From Citrifermentans bremense R1 (GTDB lineage: Bacteria; Desulfobacterota; Desulfuromonadia; Geobacterales; Geobacteraceae), in contig NZ_AUGE01000002.1 in the NCBI RefSeq assembly GCF_000426865.1, positions 248,001-312,000 of the forward strand: 64,000 nucleotides of DNA, written 5' to 3'. Below the pieces are notes generated by a model. It searched no databases. It had not been told where the DNA came from and saw nothing but the letters and a program-made list of their open reading frames with translations. Positions 35,431 to 44,674 of the stretch are shown in pieces; the stretch's first letter is position 1; every line of letters starts with the position of its first letter. Both the position numbers and the translations under genes were made by a program.

Positions 35431-35931
35431 ATGACAATGCCTGCAGCCTCCCCCCTCACCATAAACGAACAGGTCGCGCGTGAACTGGAGCGGCTGAAGA
35501 AGCGCCTTATCAACGCCGACCGCGCCGGCGCCGACCGCTCGCGCCGGATTTCCTTCGTCTACCGCGCCGCGGAGAGCTTCAGCCGCCGGGTCTTCGGCAG
35601 CTCGTTGTGCCGCGCCGAGAGCGAAGGCGCCGGCTGCAAGACCGGCCAGTGCTGCAAGTGCAGCCCGGACGTCTTCGCCTGCGAAAAGGAGGTCCTCGAC
35701 CTCCTCCCCAAGCGCTCCGACGACAGCGGCTTTTGCCCCTTTTTCAACCTGCAAAAGCGCAACTGCGGCATCTACGGCGTCCGCCCCTTCGCCTGCCGGA
35801 TCTATTACAACTTCGCCCCCTCAAGCTACTACTGCAAAAACCCCAACGACCTCACCCTTCAGCTCTTCGACGGCGTGAGACGCCACCTTGAGCAGATCCT
35901 GGGGCCCTATTGCGGGGGGTACCGGCCATGA
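35431..35931 (+). CDS. YkgJ-family cysteine cluster protein
   Basis: A 166-residue protein with an N-terminal helical part and a C-terminal cysteine cluster: CKTGQCCKC (about residues 69-77), FACEKEV, FCPFF, NCGIYGVRPFACRIYY. This is the YkgJ/UPF0153 pattern thought to bind zinc or an Fe-S cluster; the role is unknown. It starts just after ccdB and its stop overlaps the ATG of the next gene, so it should be co-translated with the DAC-like protein. Confidence 0.85.
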   Translation: MTMPAASPLTINEQVARELERLKKRLINADRAGADRSRRISFVYRAAESFSRRVFGSSLCRAESEGAGCKTGQCCKCSPDVFACEKEVLDLLPKRSDDSGFCPFFNLQKRNCGIYGVRPFACRIYYNFAPSSYYCKNPNDLTLQLFDGVRRHLEQILGPYCGGYRP

Positions 35932-37253
35932 GCAGCATGAACAAGACCCCGCGCCACCTGGCGGAAACCGTCTGCTCCGAGCTGAAGAAGCGCCGGACCG
36001 CGGTCCCGGACGAGAAGATCATCGTCGACCTGATGGAGACGATGTACTACTCAAGCCTTCGGACCGAGGAATCGGAGCCGGTGATCTTCCACATGGTCTA
36101 CCTGGACCCAGTGCAGCCCGACCCCAAGCCGCCGCGCAACCCGGTCCGGGACCGCTGGAGCTACATCCCCTTCGCCGAGCCGATCCCTTTTTCGGTTTCC
36201 AACGTGGTGAAGATCGCCAAGTCCACCGACCTGCGCACCTCTTCCTTCGTGATCTGGCCCGACAAGGAGGACCAGCTTTTCATCTGGGGACTGGTGGACC
36301 AGCAAAACCCCTTCCACAAATTCCTGAACCGCAGCGCCGAGATAGAGCCGGAGCGTCCCGGGATCTTCCAGGCCAGCGTAGAGGGGATCGGCAACATCGT
36401 GGTCTACATGCGTTACGAGAAGGTGGCCGAGCTCAGGGTAAACGAGCTGATCCGCTTCTCTATCGACATCTTCCGCGAAGGCCCCATACGCGACCTTCTG
36501 GCGCCGGGGATCAAACGCTACCTGCAAGAAGTGCGCAGCCACCTCCCCGACGACATCTACATGACCGATGCCGGCATGGACGAATTCCACACCCAGCAGT
36601 GGATCTCTGCGCTTTGCCGCATTCTGCTTCGGATTCAGAAGATAAAAAAAGGCGGCGCCATCCTTATAACGCCTTACATCGACCCCGCTGATCTCAACGT
36701 CAAATACGGCATCAACTACGACCGGCTCCCCACCTCGCTGCAATCCAACGCCGTCACCAAGATAAAGTCGGACTACCTGGAGGCGCATCTGCTGGGGCTC
36801 ACCGAATCTAAGCCGAAGGAGATCCTTTCCAGCCAGTATTTCCAGTTGAGGCGCATGGAGAAGGACCTGAGGGCTAACAAGAACGAGATCGACGGCGTGA
36901 TCTGGTTCATCGCCCTTCTGACCCGGGTGGACGGCCTGGTGGCGATGGACCCGGACCTGGTGGTCAAGGGATATGGCGTGGAAATCAAGAACTGGCAGGA
37001 GCCGGACAACCTCTTCATAGCCTCTGACCGTCTGGCGACCCCGGCGAAGCTGCGCCCGGCTGCCTACAATCACTTCGGCACCAGGCATCGCTCCATGATG
37101 AGGTACTGCTCCCAGAACCCGGGGAGCGTCGGCTTCGTCGTTTCCCAGGACGGGGAAGTGCGGGTGATGACCATGATGGAAGAGCGGCTGGTTATGTGGG
37201 AGAACATCCGGCTCAAGTACTACAGCTACGCGGCGAAGAAAAAACCGGCTTAA
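35928..37253 (+). CDS. diadenylate-cyclase-like (DACNx-type) nucleotide-sensor protein
   Basis: A 441-residue cytoplasmic protein. The C-terminal 110 residues resemble the DisA_N diadenylate cyclase fold: DGLVAMD with Asp335-Gly336 at the position of the catalytic DGA motif, and FGTRHRSMM with Arg386-His387-Arg388 in place of the GTRHR ATP-binding motif, followed by SVGFVVSQDGEV. The alanine of DGA is replaced by leucine and the loop between motifs is longer. Pfam has DAC-like sensor families (DACNV and relatives) that bind rather than make nucleotides; this protein fits them better than a true cyclase. The N-terminal 320 residues are unrecognised. ATG at 35928 overlaps the YkgJ stop. Confidence 0.7.
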   Translation: MSSMNKTPRHLAETVCSELKKRRTAVPDEKIIVDLMETMYYSSLRTEESEPVIFHMVYLDPVQPDPKPPRNPVRDRWSYIPFAEPIPFSVSNVVKIAKSTDLRTSSFVIWPDKEDQLFIWGLVDQQNPFHKFLNRSAEIEPERPGIFQASVEGIGNIVVYMRYEKVAELRVNELIRFSIDIFREGPIRDLLAPGIKRYLQEVRSHLPDDIYMTDAGMDEFHTQQWISALCRILLRIQKIKKGGAILITPYIDPADLNVKYGINYDRLPTSLQSNAVTKIKSDYLEAHLLGLTESKPKEILSSQYFQLRRMEKDLRANKNEIDGVIWFIALLTRVDGLVAMDPDLVVKGYGVEIKNWQEPDNLFIASDRLATPAKLRPAAYNHFGTRHRSMMRYCSQNPGSVGFVVSQDGEVRVMTMMEERLVMWENIRLKYYSYAAKKKPA

Positions 37254-37290
37254 AACCAATCACATCGGCTCGTTGCCACCGAGGTCCTCA

Positions 37291-38949
37291 ATGAAAACTC
37301 TAACAATCTGCTCCTGCCTCATCCTCGTCCTTTGCTCCCCTTTTGCCACTTCGGCCCAGACCACCAACCTTGAAGCCAGATCCGCGATCCAGTCCGTCAC
37401 CGTCTTCTCGGACCGGGCCCAGGTGACCCGAAGGGCGACGCTGTCGCTGAAAGCGGGAACCAACCTGGTCAGCTTCGACAACCTCCCCCAGGTGCTGGAC
37501 GAGGACTCGCTTCGTGCCGTGGGAAAAGGGGCGGCGCCTGCCCGCATCGCTGGTATTACGGTGAAAAGGGTTTTCCTGGACCGGGCGCGGGACCAGCGGG
37601 TGCGCGAGCTGGAGGATGAGATCGCCGCCCTCACCCGCCAGGTGGAAAGCATCGAAGCCAAGCGCAAGGCGCTCGCCTCCCAGAGGGCCTTCATCGATTC
37701 CATCCGCGTCGGCTGGTCCGAGCGGATCTCAAAGGAGCTTTCCGCAGGCAAGCCCACCGCTGCGGAGCTGGGAGAGGCGGTGCGCTTCGTGGGTGACAGC
37801 GTGGGCAAAGTGGAGCAGCAGCTCTACGAAGCCGAAGCCGCCAAGAAGCCCCTCAACGAGAAGATCGCGGCGCTCAGGAAAGAGCTGGAGCAAAACCTCG
37901 CCAACCGGCACAGGGAAGTGAAGTCGGCGCAGGTGGCCATAGAGGCACAGCAGGACCTCAAGTTCGACCTGGACCTCTCCTACCTGGTGAGCCAGGCCAC
38001 CTGGGAGCCCCTCTACGACGTGCGCCTCGGCGCCGACGGCAAGGAGGCGGAACTCGTCTACCGTGCCCAGGTGGCGCAGAAAACCGGGGAGAACTGGCCC
38101 GGCGTGAAGCTTTCCCTTTCCACGGCTGCCCCCGAGGTCGGCGGAGGCGCGCCGGAGCTCTCCCCCTGGCATATCTCCTTCTACGAGCCCCCCCGGCCCA
38201 TGGCCTACGCCGGCCGCGCCATGAAGGAGATGGCTGCCCCGGCTCCCGCGCCGATGGCTGCCGACGCCTACCCGATGGAAGCGCGGGAAGACCGGGTCGA
38301 GGAAGCGCAGCCTCTGACCTCGGACGTGGCACAGGGGCAGACCTCGGTGCTTTTCCAGGTGGTGCAGCCGGTGGACGTACCGTCCGACGGCACCCGTGCA
38401 GGGAGCATCATCGCCAGCGAAAAGGTGCCGATCAGCGCCGAGTACCTGACCGTCCCGAAACTTTCCCCGCGCGTCTATCTCAAGTCGAAGGTCCGGAACA
38501 AGACACCCTACCCGCTTCTGGCCGGGGAGGTGAACATCTTCAACGACGCCACCTTCGTCGGCAAAAGCCGATTAAAAACGATCAGCTCCGGCGAAGAGTT
38601 CGACCTTTACTTCGGATCCGACGACCAGGTGAAGGTGAAGCGGGAAGCGGCCAGGGTGGCGAAAAAGGCGGGGCTCATCAGCGGCAACAACGTGACCTAC
38701 CATGTAGTGATCGAACTGGAGAACTTCAAGAAGAGGGGGGTGGCGCTGACCCTACTCGACCAGCAGCCGCTTCCCTCCAACGCGGAGATCAAGGTAAAAC
38801 TCGAAGACGCAGATCCACGCCCCTCCGGCATCAAGGAAGACGGGACGCTGGAATGGAAGCTGAACCTAGCCCCGGGAGAGAGAAAGAAGGTCTCCTACGA
38901 CATCGTCATCGAATACCCCAAGGGGCGCGAACTGGCGGGAATGGAATAG
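37291..38949 (+). CDS. secreted MuiA-type protein (DUF4139/DUF4140)
   Basis: A 552-residue exported protein with an N-terminal signal peptide (CLILVLCSPFATSAQ). It follows the order of the mucoidy-inhibitor MuiA family: N-terminal DUF4140 domain (IQSVTVFSDRAQVTRRATL), a coiled coil (about residues 105-210), then DUF4139 with LSYLVSQATWEPLYDVRLGADG. No enzymatic motif is known. The ATG at 37291 has GAGG seven bases upstream. It lies between the DAC-like gene and the barrel fusion, which follows after 27 bases. Confidence 0.85.
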   Translation: MKTLTICSCLILVLCSPFATSAQTTNLEARSAIQSVTVFSDRAQVTRRATLSLKAGTNLVSFDNLPQVLDEDSLRAVGKGAAPARIAGITVKRVFLDRARDQRVRELEDEIAALTRQVESIEAKRKALASQRAFIDSIRVGWSERISKELSAGKPTAAELGEAVRFVGDSVGKVEQQLYEAEAAKKPLNEKIAALRKELEQNLANRHREVKSAQVAIEAQQDLKFDLDLSYLVSQATWEPLYDVRLGADGKEAELVYRAQVAQKTGENWPGVKLSLSTAAPEVGGGAPELSPWHISFYEPPRPMAYAGRAMKEMAAPAPAPMAADAYPMEAREDRVEEAQPLTSDVAQGQTSVLFQVVQPVDVPSDGTRAGSIIASEKVPISAEYLTVPKLSPRVYLKSKVRNKTPYPLLAGEVNIFNDATFVGKSRLKTISSGEEFDLYFGSDDQVKVKREAARVAKKAGLISGNNVTYHVVIELENFKKRGVALTLLDQQPLPSNAEIKVKLEDADPRPSGIKEDGTLEWKLNLAPGERKKVSYDIVIEYPKGRELAGME

Positions 38950-38976
38950 GGACACGAACCTGAACGAAAGGAAGCC

Positions 38977-41889
38977 ATGAGAACTTTATTTATTGCGGTA
39001 ACGCTTGTGCTATGCACTGTTTCCCTTTCGCTGGCAGCGAAATTCGACACCTCCTTCAGCTACTCGACCATCGAGACCGAGCACTTCTCCATCCATTACC
39101 ACCAGGGACTGGAACCGGCCGCCCGAAAGGTCGCGGCCATAGCCGAAGAGACGCATCCCCTGCTGGTCCAGGAGTTCCGCTGGCAACCGGCCGGTAAAAC
39201 CCAGGTGGTGCTCATCGACAGCAGCGACTTCATCAACGGGCTCGCCGTCACCATCCCTTACAACGCCGTGTACCTGCAGGTGGTCCCCCCCACGGTCGCC
39301 TCCACCCTGGGCGAATACGACGACTGGCTCAGGGTCCTCTTCACCCACGAGTACGCCCACATACTCTCCTCCGACCCCGCCCGCGGCTACTCCAGGGTGA
39401 CCCGGGCCATTTTCGGCAAGCCCTGGCCCGCGCTCGACCCGCTGTCGGTCCTCTTCTTCTTCGCCACCGCGCCCCCCAACACCTTCCTGCCGCGCTGGTG
39501 GCACGAGGGGATGGCGACCTGGGCGGAGACGAAGTACACGGGGGTCGGCCGCGGCAAGGGGAGCTACTACGACATGGTGTTCCGCGCCGCCGTCGCGGAC
39601 GACAACCTCCCCTCGGTGGACCAGATCAACGGCGACGTCGCCTATTGGCCCTCGGGCCACTTAGCCTACATGTACGGCTACCGCCTGCAGCGCTACATCG
39701 CCGACACCTATGGCCCCGACGCAGCCGGAAAGCTCGCCATCGCGCACTCAGGGCGCCTTCCTTACCTGATCGGCAGGCCGCCTGAGGACCTTTTCCACGG
39801 CAAGGATTACAGCGATATCTACCGCGACATGATCGTCGCCCTGAAGCTGGAGCAGACGGCGCACATCAAGGAGCTTTCCCGCGCCCCCTTCACGCCGCTC
39901 ACCAGCGTGAACGATCAGGGCGAGAACCTCACCAACCCGCGCTTTTCGCCGGACGGCAGCCGCATCGCCTTCACCAGGCGCGACCCCAACGAGCACACCT
40001 CAGGCGTCGTGACCGACGCCTCCGGAAAAAAGGTGCTGGCGCAGTTCCGGCGCCAGTCTTCCGATGGAAGCCTCAGCTGGTCCCCCGACGGCAAGAGCGT
40101 CTACTTCACCCAGGCCGAGATCGACCGCGGCTTCAACACGTACCAGGACCTCTACGTCCACGACTTGGACCGCGGCGAAACAAGGAGGATCACCAAGGGA
40201 GAACGCCTCGGGGACGCGCAGGTAGCGCCCGACGGCAAGACGGTAGCCGCCGTAATCAGTTCGCGCGGCAGCCAGAACTTGGCGCTTTTGGACCTGAGCC
40301 AGGGAGAAAAGCCGCAGCCGCGCCAGGTTACAAGCTACTCGCTGGAACGGGTAGCGTCCCCCAACTTCTCGCCCGACGGCCGCAGCATCTGCTATGTCCT
40401 CACCGACAACACCGGCATGAGCGCGCTCCGTATCTACGACACGGTCGATAAAACCGACCGCGCCCTTTTCAGGGCCAGCCACACCTTCGCCTTCCCGGTC
40501 TTCGGGCCGGACGGCTCGACCATCTACTACATCTCCAACGAGACCGGGGTGTTCAACCTCTTCGCATACGACCTGAAGGGAGGCGCCAGCTACCAGGTGA
40601 GCCACCTTCTTACCGGAGCGATTCAACCCGCCCCAGCCCCGGACGGCTCCTCCATGCTGCTCTCCAGCTACAGCTCCAAGGGGTTCAAGATCGCCCGCAT
40701 GGAACTCGACCGCTCACGGTGGAGCATCGCGCGCGGTCCGTCGCTTCCCTCGGCACGAACCGCCCCCCTCGCTGCACCGACCGAGACGGAGCAGGCCACG
40801 GCGCCCCCCTCTTCGCGTTACAGCGCAGCAAAGACCCTGCTGCCGCGCTTCTGGCTGCCTAAGATCTACGGGGACGGCTCGGACCAGGCGGTAATCGGGG
40901 CCTTCACCGCCGGCGCCGACGTCTTGGGGTACAACTCCTACGCCGTCAGTGCGGCCTACAGCGATGGGAGAAAGCGCGGCTATTTCAGCTTTACCTACCT
41001 GAACGATTACTTCTACCCGACCCTGTCGCTTCGGGCGCACAACGAACCTTTGGTCTACAGCGACCTGTACCAGAAAGGGTATGACTATTGGGAGGTGAAC
41101 CGCGGGGCCGAGCTGGCAGCGTCCGTACCTGTCAACTTCCTGGAGTCGGCCTACCGCATCAAAGGGGGGTACGAGCTTCTGGACCAGAAGGCGTTGAGCC
41201 GCCTGAACAGCAACGGCACGTTCGGCGGGATACCCGTCTTCCAGGGGCGCAGAAACAACCTCTTCGCGGGGATCAGCTACGAGAGCGCCCTCAAATACCC
41301 CTACTCCATCAGCTCGGAAGATGGCTGCGACCTGGCATTTCTGTACCGTTACTTCGGCCGCGATATCGGCAGCGATCAAAACCTCTCCGAGTACAGCGCC
41401 AGTTTCGAGCAGTACCTGCGCCTGTCGAAGACACGGCTCCCGCACCAGGTGCTCTACCTGCGTCTTTCCGGAGCCCTCGCCGACGGAGACCTGCAGTACG
41501 GGCAGCAGGCGTTCCAGATCGGCGGGGCCCCCTCGGAATACAACCAATACCCGCTGCGCGGCTACCCCGCCCGTTCCATGACCGGGAAGTACGTCGCCAC
41601 CGGCACCCTGGAGTACCGCGCGCCGCTCGCCTACCCTTTCAGCGGCCCCGGGACGGCTCCGGCTTTCCTGGAGAAGGTGCACGGCGCGCTCTTCACCGAC
41701 GCGGGCCAGGTCTGGGACGACAACAGGAGTTTTCACGCCAACGAAACCAGGGTCGGTGCCGGAGCGGAACTCAGAGCGGACCTGACCATCGGCTACTGGG
41801 CCAGGGTCACCCCCGCCGTCGGCTTTGCCCACGGCTTCAACCGCGGCGGAGAAAACCAAGTATACTTCACCCTGTACCTCGGCCTGTAG
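38977..41889 (+). CDS. secreted gluzincin-like/beta-propeller/outer-membrane barrel fusion
   Basis: A 970-residue exported protein (signal peptide to about residue 21). Three parts are visible. Residues 30-290 are a peptidase-MA-type metalloprotease with HEYAH (His124, Glu125, His128) and the downstream glutamate in WWHEGMATWAE. Residues 300-620 carry PD40/TolB-like propeller repeats (NPRFSPDGSRIAF, SWSPDGKSVYF, NFSPDGRSICYV). Residues 640-970 look like a BamA/Omp85 surface-antigen barrel, with the strand motif LRGYPARSMTGKYVATG and the end VYFTLYLGL. It would be an outer-membrane protein with a periplasmic protease-propeller arm. Confidence 0.85.
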   Translation: MRTLFIAVTLVLCTVSLSLAAKFDTSFSYSTIETEHFSIHYHQGLEPAARKVAAIAEETHPLLVQEFRWQPAGKTQVVLIDSSDFINGLAVTIPYNAVYLQVVPPTVASTLGEYDDWLRVLFTHEYAHILSSDPARGYSRVTRAIFGKPWPALDPLSVLFFFATAPPNTFLPRWWHEGMATWAETKYTGVGRGKGSYYDMVFRAAVADDNLPSVDQINGDVAYWPSGHLAYMYGYRLQRYIADTYGPDAAGKLAIAHSGRLPYLIGRPPEDLFHGKDYSDIYRDMIVALKLEQTAHIKELSRAPFTPLTSVNDQGENLTNPRFSPDGSRIAFTRRDPNEHTSGVVTDASGKKVLAQFRRQSSDGSLSWSPDGKSVYFTQAEIDRGFNTYQDLYVHDLDRGETRRITKGERLGDAQVAPDGKTVAAVISSRGSQNLALLDLSQGEKPQPRQVTSYSLERVASPNFSPDGRSICYVLTDNTGMSALRIYDTVDKTDRALFRASHTFAFPVFGPDGSTIYYISNETGVFNLFAYDLKGGASYQVSHLLTGAIQPAPAPDGSSMLLSSYSSKGFKIARMELDRSRWSIARGPSLPSARTAPLAAPTETEQATAPPSSRYSAAKTLLPRFWLPKIYGDGSDQAVIGAFTAGADVLGYNSYAVSAAYSDGRKRGYFSFTYLNDYFYPTLSLRAHNEPLVYSDLYQKGYDYWEVNRGAELAASVPVNFLESAYRIKGGYELLDQKALSRLNSNGTFGGIPVFQGRRNNLFAGISYESALKYPYSISSEDGCDLAFLYRYFGRDIGSDQNLSEYSASFEQYLRLSKTRLPHQVLYLRLSGALADGDLQYGQQAFQIGGAPSEYNQYPLRGYPARSMTGKYVATGTLEYRAPLAYPFSGPGTAPAFLEKVHGALFTDAGQVWDDNRSFHANETRVGAGAELRADLTIGYWARVTPAVGFAHGFNRGGENQVYFTLYLGL

Positions 41890-41956
41890 GGGGGCGCCAG
41901 TCGCCCCTGCAGCGGCTCGGGGGCCATAAAAAAGCGCCAATACGGGAGGTCTCTTT

Positions 41957-42559
41957 ATGCGAATCATCGTCGTCGGAGCAACCGGAACTATAGGAAAAGC
42001 CGTGGCCAAACTGTTGTCCACGGAGCATGAAGTGGCGAGGGTCGCCTTCAGTAGCGGCGACTTGCGGGTGGACATGTCACGGAAGGATTCCATAGAGTCG
42101 ATGTTCAAGGAGATCGGGGAATTCGATGCGCTGGTCTGTGCGGCGGGAGTCGCGAGGTTCGGCTCCCTGGCTGAATTGACCGACGAGGACTTCCAGACCG
42201 GGCTCTCCGGGAAGCTGATGGGCCAGGTCAACCTGGTCCGGGTGGGGATGCACTACATCCGGGATAACGGTTCCTTCACGCTGACCAGCGGGGTCTTGAG
42301 CCACCAGCCCATGCCCGGGAGTTCCTCCATCAGCATGATCAACGCAGGGCTGGAAGGGTTTGTCCGCGCCGCCGCGCTCGAATTGCCGCGCGGGATCCGG
42401 ATCAATGTGGTGAGCCCCCCTTGGGTGAAGGAGACCCTTGAGGCGCTGGATATGGACAGCTCGGGGGGAATGCCGGCGCAGGACGTGGCGCAGGCCTACT
42501 GGGCCAGCATACACGGCGCCCGCAGCGGCCTCGTCATCAACGCCCGGGACTTCGCCTGA
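41957..42559 (+). CDS. short-chain dehydrogenase-like protein lacking the YxxxK motif
   Basis: A 200-residue Rossmann protein. The dinucleotide loop is VVGATGTIGKAVAKLL (residues 5-20) and the CAAGVARFG segment matches the NNAG motif. Where classical SDRs have Tyr-x3-Lys the sequence is SISMINAGLEGF, so the catalytic tyrosine and lysine are missing; a known short SDR subgroup is like this and may be regulatory or use another residue. GGGAGG precedes the ATG. Confidence 0.85.
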   Translation: MRIIVVGATGTIGKAVAKLLSTEHEVARVAFSSGDLRVDMSRKDSIESMFKEIGEFDALVCAAGVARFGSLAELTDEDFQTGLSGKLMGQVNLVRVGMHYIRDNGSFTLTSGVLSHQPMPGSSSISMINAGLEGFVRAAALELPRGIRINVVSPPWVKETLEALDMDSSGGMPAQDVAQAYWASIHGARSGLVINARDFA

Positions 42560-42585
42560 GACAGAAGCAGGAAACGGCAGGAATT

Positions 42586-42621
42586 AAAAAGGGGAGCGCC
42601 ACTAACAGGCGCTCCCCTTTT
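42586..42621. terminator. bidirectional intrinsic terminator
   Basis: GGGGAGCGCC, loop ACTAACA, GGCGCTCCCC, with A-run before and TTTT after, so it works in both directions between the convergent SDR gene and hybrid kinase gene. Confidence 0.9.
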
Positions 42622-42642
42622 CTCGTCCCAGGGAATCCGGAA

Positions 42643-44637
42643 TCACCTCTCCAGCACTTCCCTCACCTTGCGCAGCAGTTGGGCCGGCTGCACCGGCTTC
42701 ATGATCAGTTCGACCCCGTCTTCCATGCCGCGGCTCTGGATGAAATCGGAGGTGTAGCCGCTGGTGAAGAGGACCTTCGCCTCCGGCTGCAGCTTCTTGA
42801 TCTCCGCGAACGCCTCGATGCCGTTTTTGCGCGGCATGATGATGTCCATCAGGATCAACCCGATGTCGCTTGAGTGGGCGGTAAAGCGCTCGACCACCTC
42901 CTGCCCGTTCTCAGCCAGGATCACCTGATAGCCATGCTTGGTCAGCACCATCTCCACCAGGTTGCGCACGCTCGGGTCGTCTTCGGCGACGAGGATGGTC
43001 TCGGTCCCCAGTTCCAGCTCCTGGTCGACCGCCGGCTCCTGGTACATTTCGGCGCCGTCTGCGGCAAGCGGCAGGTAGATGCTGAAGACGGTGCCGTCCC
43101 CGGGTTTGCTGTCGACGGTGATGTATCCCCTGTGCTGCCGCACGATACCGTAGACGATGGCCATGCCGAGCCCCGTCCCCTTCCCCACCTCCTTGGTGGT
43201 GAAGAAAGGCTCGAAGATCCGCTTGCTAATCTCGGCGGGCATCCCCTTGCCGTTGTCGGACACGATGATCACGGCATAGCTCCCTGCCGGGCCGCAGAAG
43301 GCGGAAAGCGAGCCGTCCGCTTCGAAGAGGCCGGTCGCGATGGTGAAGATCCCTCCGTTTTCCATGGCGTCGCGCGCGTTGGCAGCCAGGTTGATGAGCA
43401 CCTGCTCGATCTGCCCCATGTCCACCCAGACCGGCAGAGAGTCAGGGAGCAGATGCGTCTTCAGCTGGATGTCCTCTCCTATCACCCGCGCGAGGAAGGT
43501 CTCCACGCGCTGCACGATCTCCCCCAGGTCCAGCTTCTGAGGCGCCATCGGCTGCTTCCGGCTGAAAGCCAGTAGCCCCTTGGTCAGTTCGGCAGCCCTC
43601 TCGGTGGCGGTGGCGATCTGTTCGGCCAGCCTCACTTCGTTCCCAAGAGCTGGGAGGTCCATCTTGAGCATGTTGGCGTAGCCTGCGATCACGGTGAGGA
43701 TGTTGTTGAAGTCGTGCGCGACACCTCCAGCAAGCTGCCCTACCGCCTCCATCTTCTGCGACTGCCGGAGCTGCTCCTCCATGAGCTGCCGCTCGGTGAC
43801 ATCGGAAAGGGCTCCGGAGAGGCGAACGGCCGCCCCCAGGCTGTCCCACTCCGCCTGTCCGCGGACCCGAAAGCGGAGGTACCCTCCCTCGCGATTCCTA
43901 AGCCTGAGCTCCACGTCCAGGGACGTTTTCCCGGACAGGTGCGATTCGAGCGCCTCCTGGGCCACGGCTGCATCGTCCGGATGCAGTCGCGAATAGAAAG
44001 TATCGGCATGGTTCTCCAGTTCGTCGTCGGCAAAGCCCAAGAGTTCCTTCCAGCGCGGGGAAAAATAGCACTCGCCGGTCACCATGTTCCAGTCCCATAG
44101 CCCGTCCGTCGTCCCCCGTACCGCCCGGGAGTAGCGGGCCTCGTTCTCGGCAAGGCGGGCCAGGTTCTCCGTCAGCACCTGGTTCATGAGCAAAAGTTCC
44201 GAGGTCCGCTTCTGCACCAGAGCCTCCAGGCTGTCCCGCTCGAGGCGCAGCGCGTCCTCGGAACGCTTGATCCGCACCATCGCCCTGATCTGGGCCACAA
44301 GTTCAGCCTCGTCGATGGGCTTGGAGAGGAACGCGTCGGCGCCGCACTCGAGCCCCCGCACCTTGCCGGAGGGATCGGTGCGATGCGCAGTGACCAGGAT
44401 GATCGGGATGTGCTGGGTGGAGGGGTTTCCCTTGAGCCTGCGGGTCGCCTCGTACCCGTCCATGCCCGGCATCTGGATATCCAAAAGGATGGTGTCGGGC
44501 GCCTCCATCAGCGCCCTGCGGATGCCGTCCTGGGCCGAGGCGGAGGTGATGAGGCTTGCCTCGGGCATGAAAATCTTCAGCAACGCCTGCAGCGTGAGGA
44601 GATTGTCGTGGTTGTCGTCTATGGCGAGAATTTTCAT
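42643..44637 (-). CDS. hybrid histidine kinase, REC-PAS-HisKA-HATPase-REC
   Basis: A 664-residue soluble hybrid kinase. Order: receiver ([11 protein letters not shown], phospho-Asp in [11 protein letters not shown], Lys in LSKPIDE), coiled linker, PAS (about 165-285, [19 protein letters not shown]), HisKA with [17 protein letters not shown], HATPase with [16 protein letters not shown] and [14 protein letters not shown], and a C-terminal receiver ([24 protein letters not shown]). It starts 37 bases after the larger hybrid kinase, so it is the last gene of the cheR operon and may take phosphate from it. Confidence 0.93.
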   Translation of the reverse strand: MKILAIDDNHDNLLTLQALLKIFMPEASLITSASAQDGIRRALMEAPDTILLDIQMPGMDGYEATRRLKGNPSTQHIPIILVTAHRTDPSGKVRGLECGADAFLSKPIDEAELVAQIRAMVRIKRSEDALRLERDSLEALVQKRTSELLLMNQVLTENLARLAENEARYSRAVRGTTDGLWDWNMVTGECYFSPRWKELLGFADDELENHADTFYSRLHPDDAAVAQEALESHLSGKTSLDVELRLRNREGGYLRFRVRGQAEWDSLGAAVRLSGALSDVTERQLMEEQLRQSQKMEAVGQLAGGVAHDFNNILTVIAGYANMLKMDLPALGNEVRLAEQIATATERAAELTKGLLAFSRKQPMAPQKLDLGEIVQRVETFLARVIGEDIQLKTHLLPDSLPVWVDMGQIEQVLINLAANARDAMENGGIFTIATGLFEADGSLSAFCGPAGSYAVIIVSDNGKGMPAEISKRIFEPFFTTKEVGKGTGLGMAIVYGIVRQHRGYITVDSKPGDGTVFSIYLPLAADGAEMYQEPAVDQELELGTETILVAEDDPSVRNLVEMVLTKHGYQVILAENGQEVVERFTAHSSDIGLILMDIIMPRKNGIEAFAEIKKLQPEAKVLFTSGYTSDFIQSRGMEDGVELIMKPVQPAQLLRKVREVLER

Positions 44638-44674
44638 TTAACGGTTTCCTCTGCTGCAAAAAGGGGGGCCGGTT

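Noticed and set aside
40714-42231. 505-codon minus-strand frame
   Set aside because: Antisense to the barrel region and SDR gene; no signal or motif.
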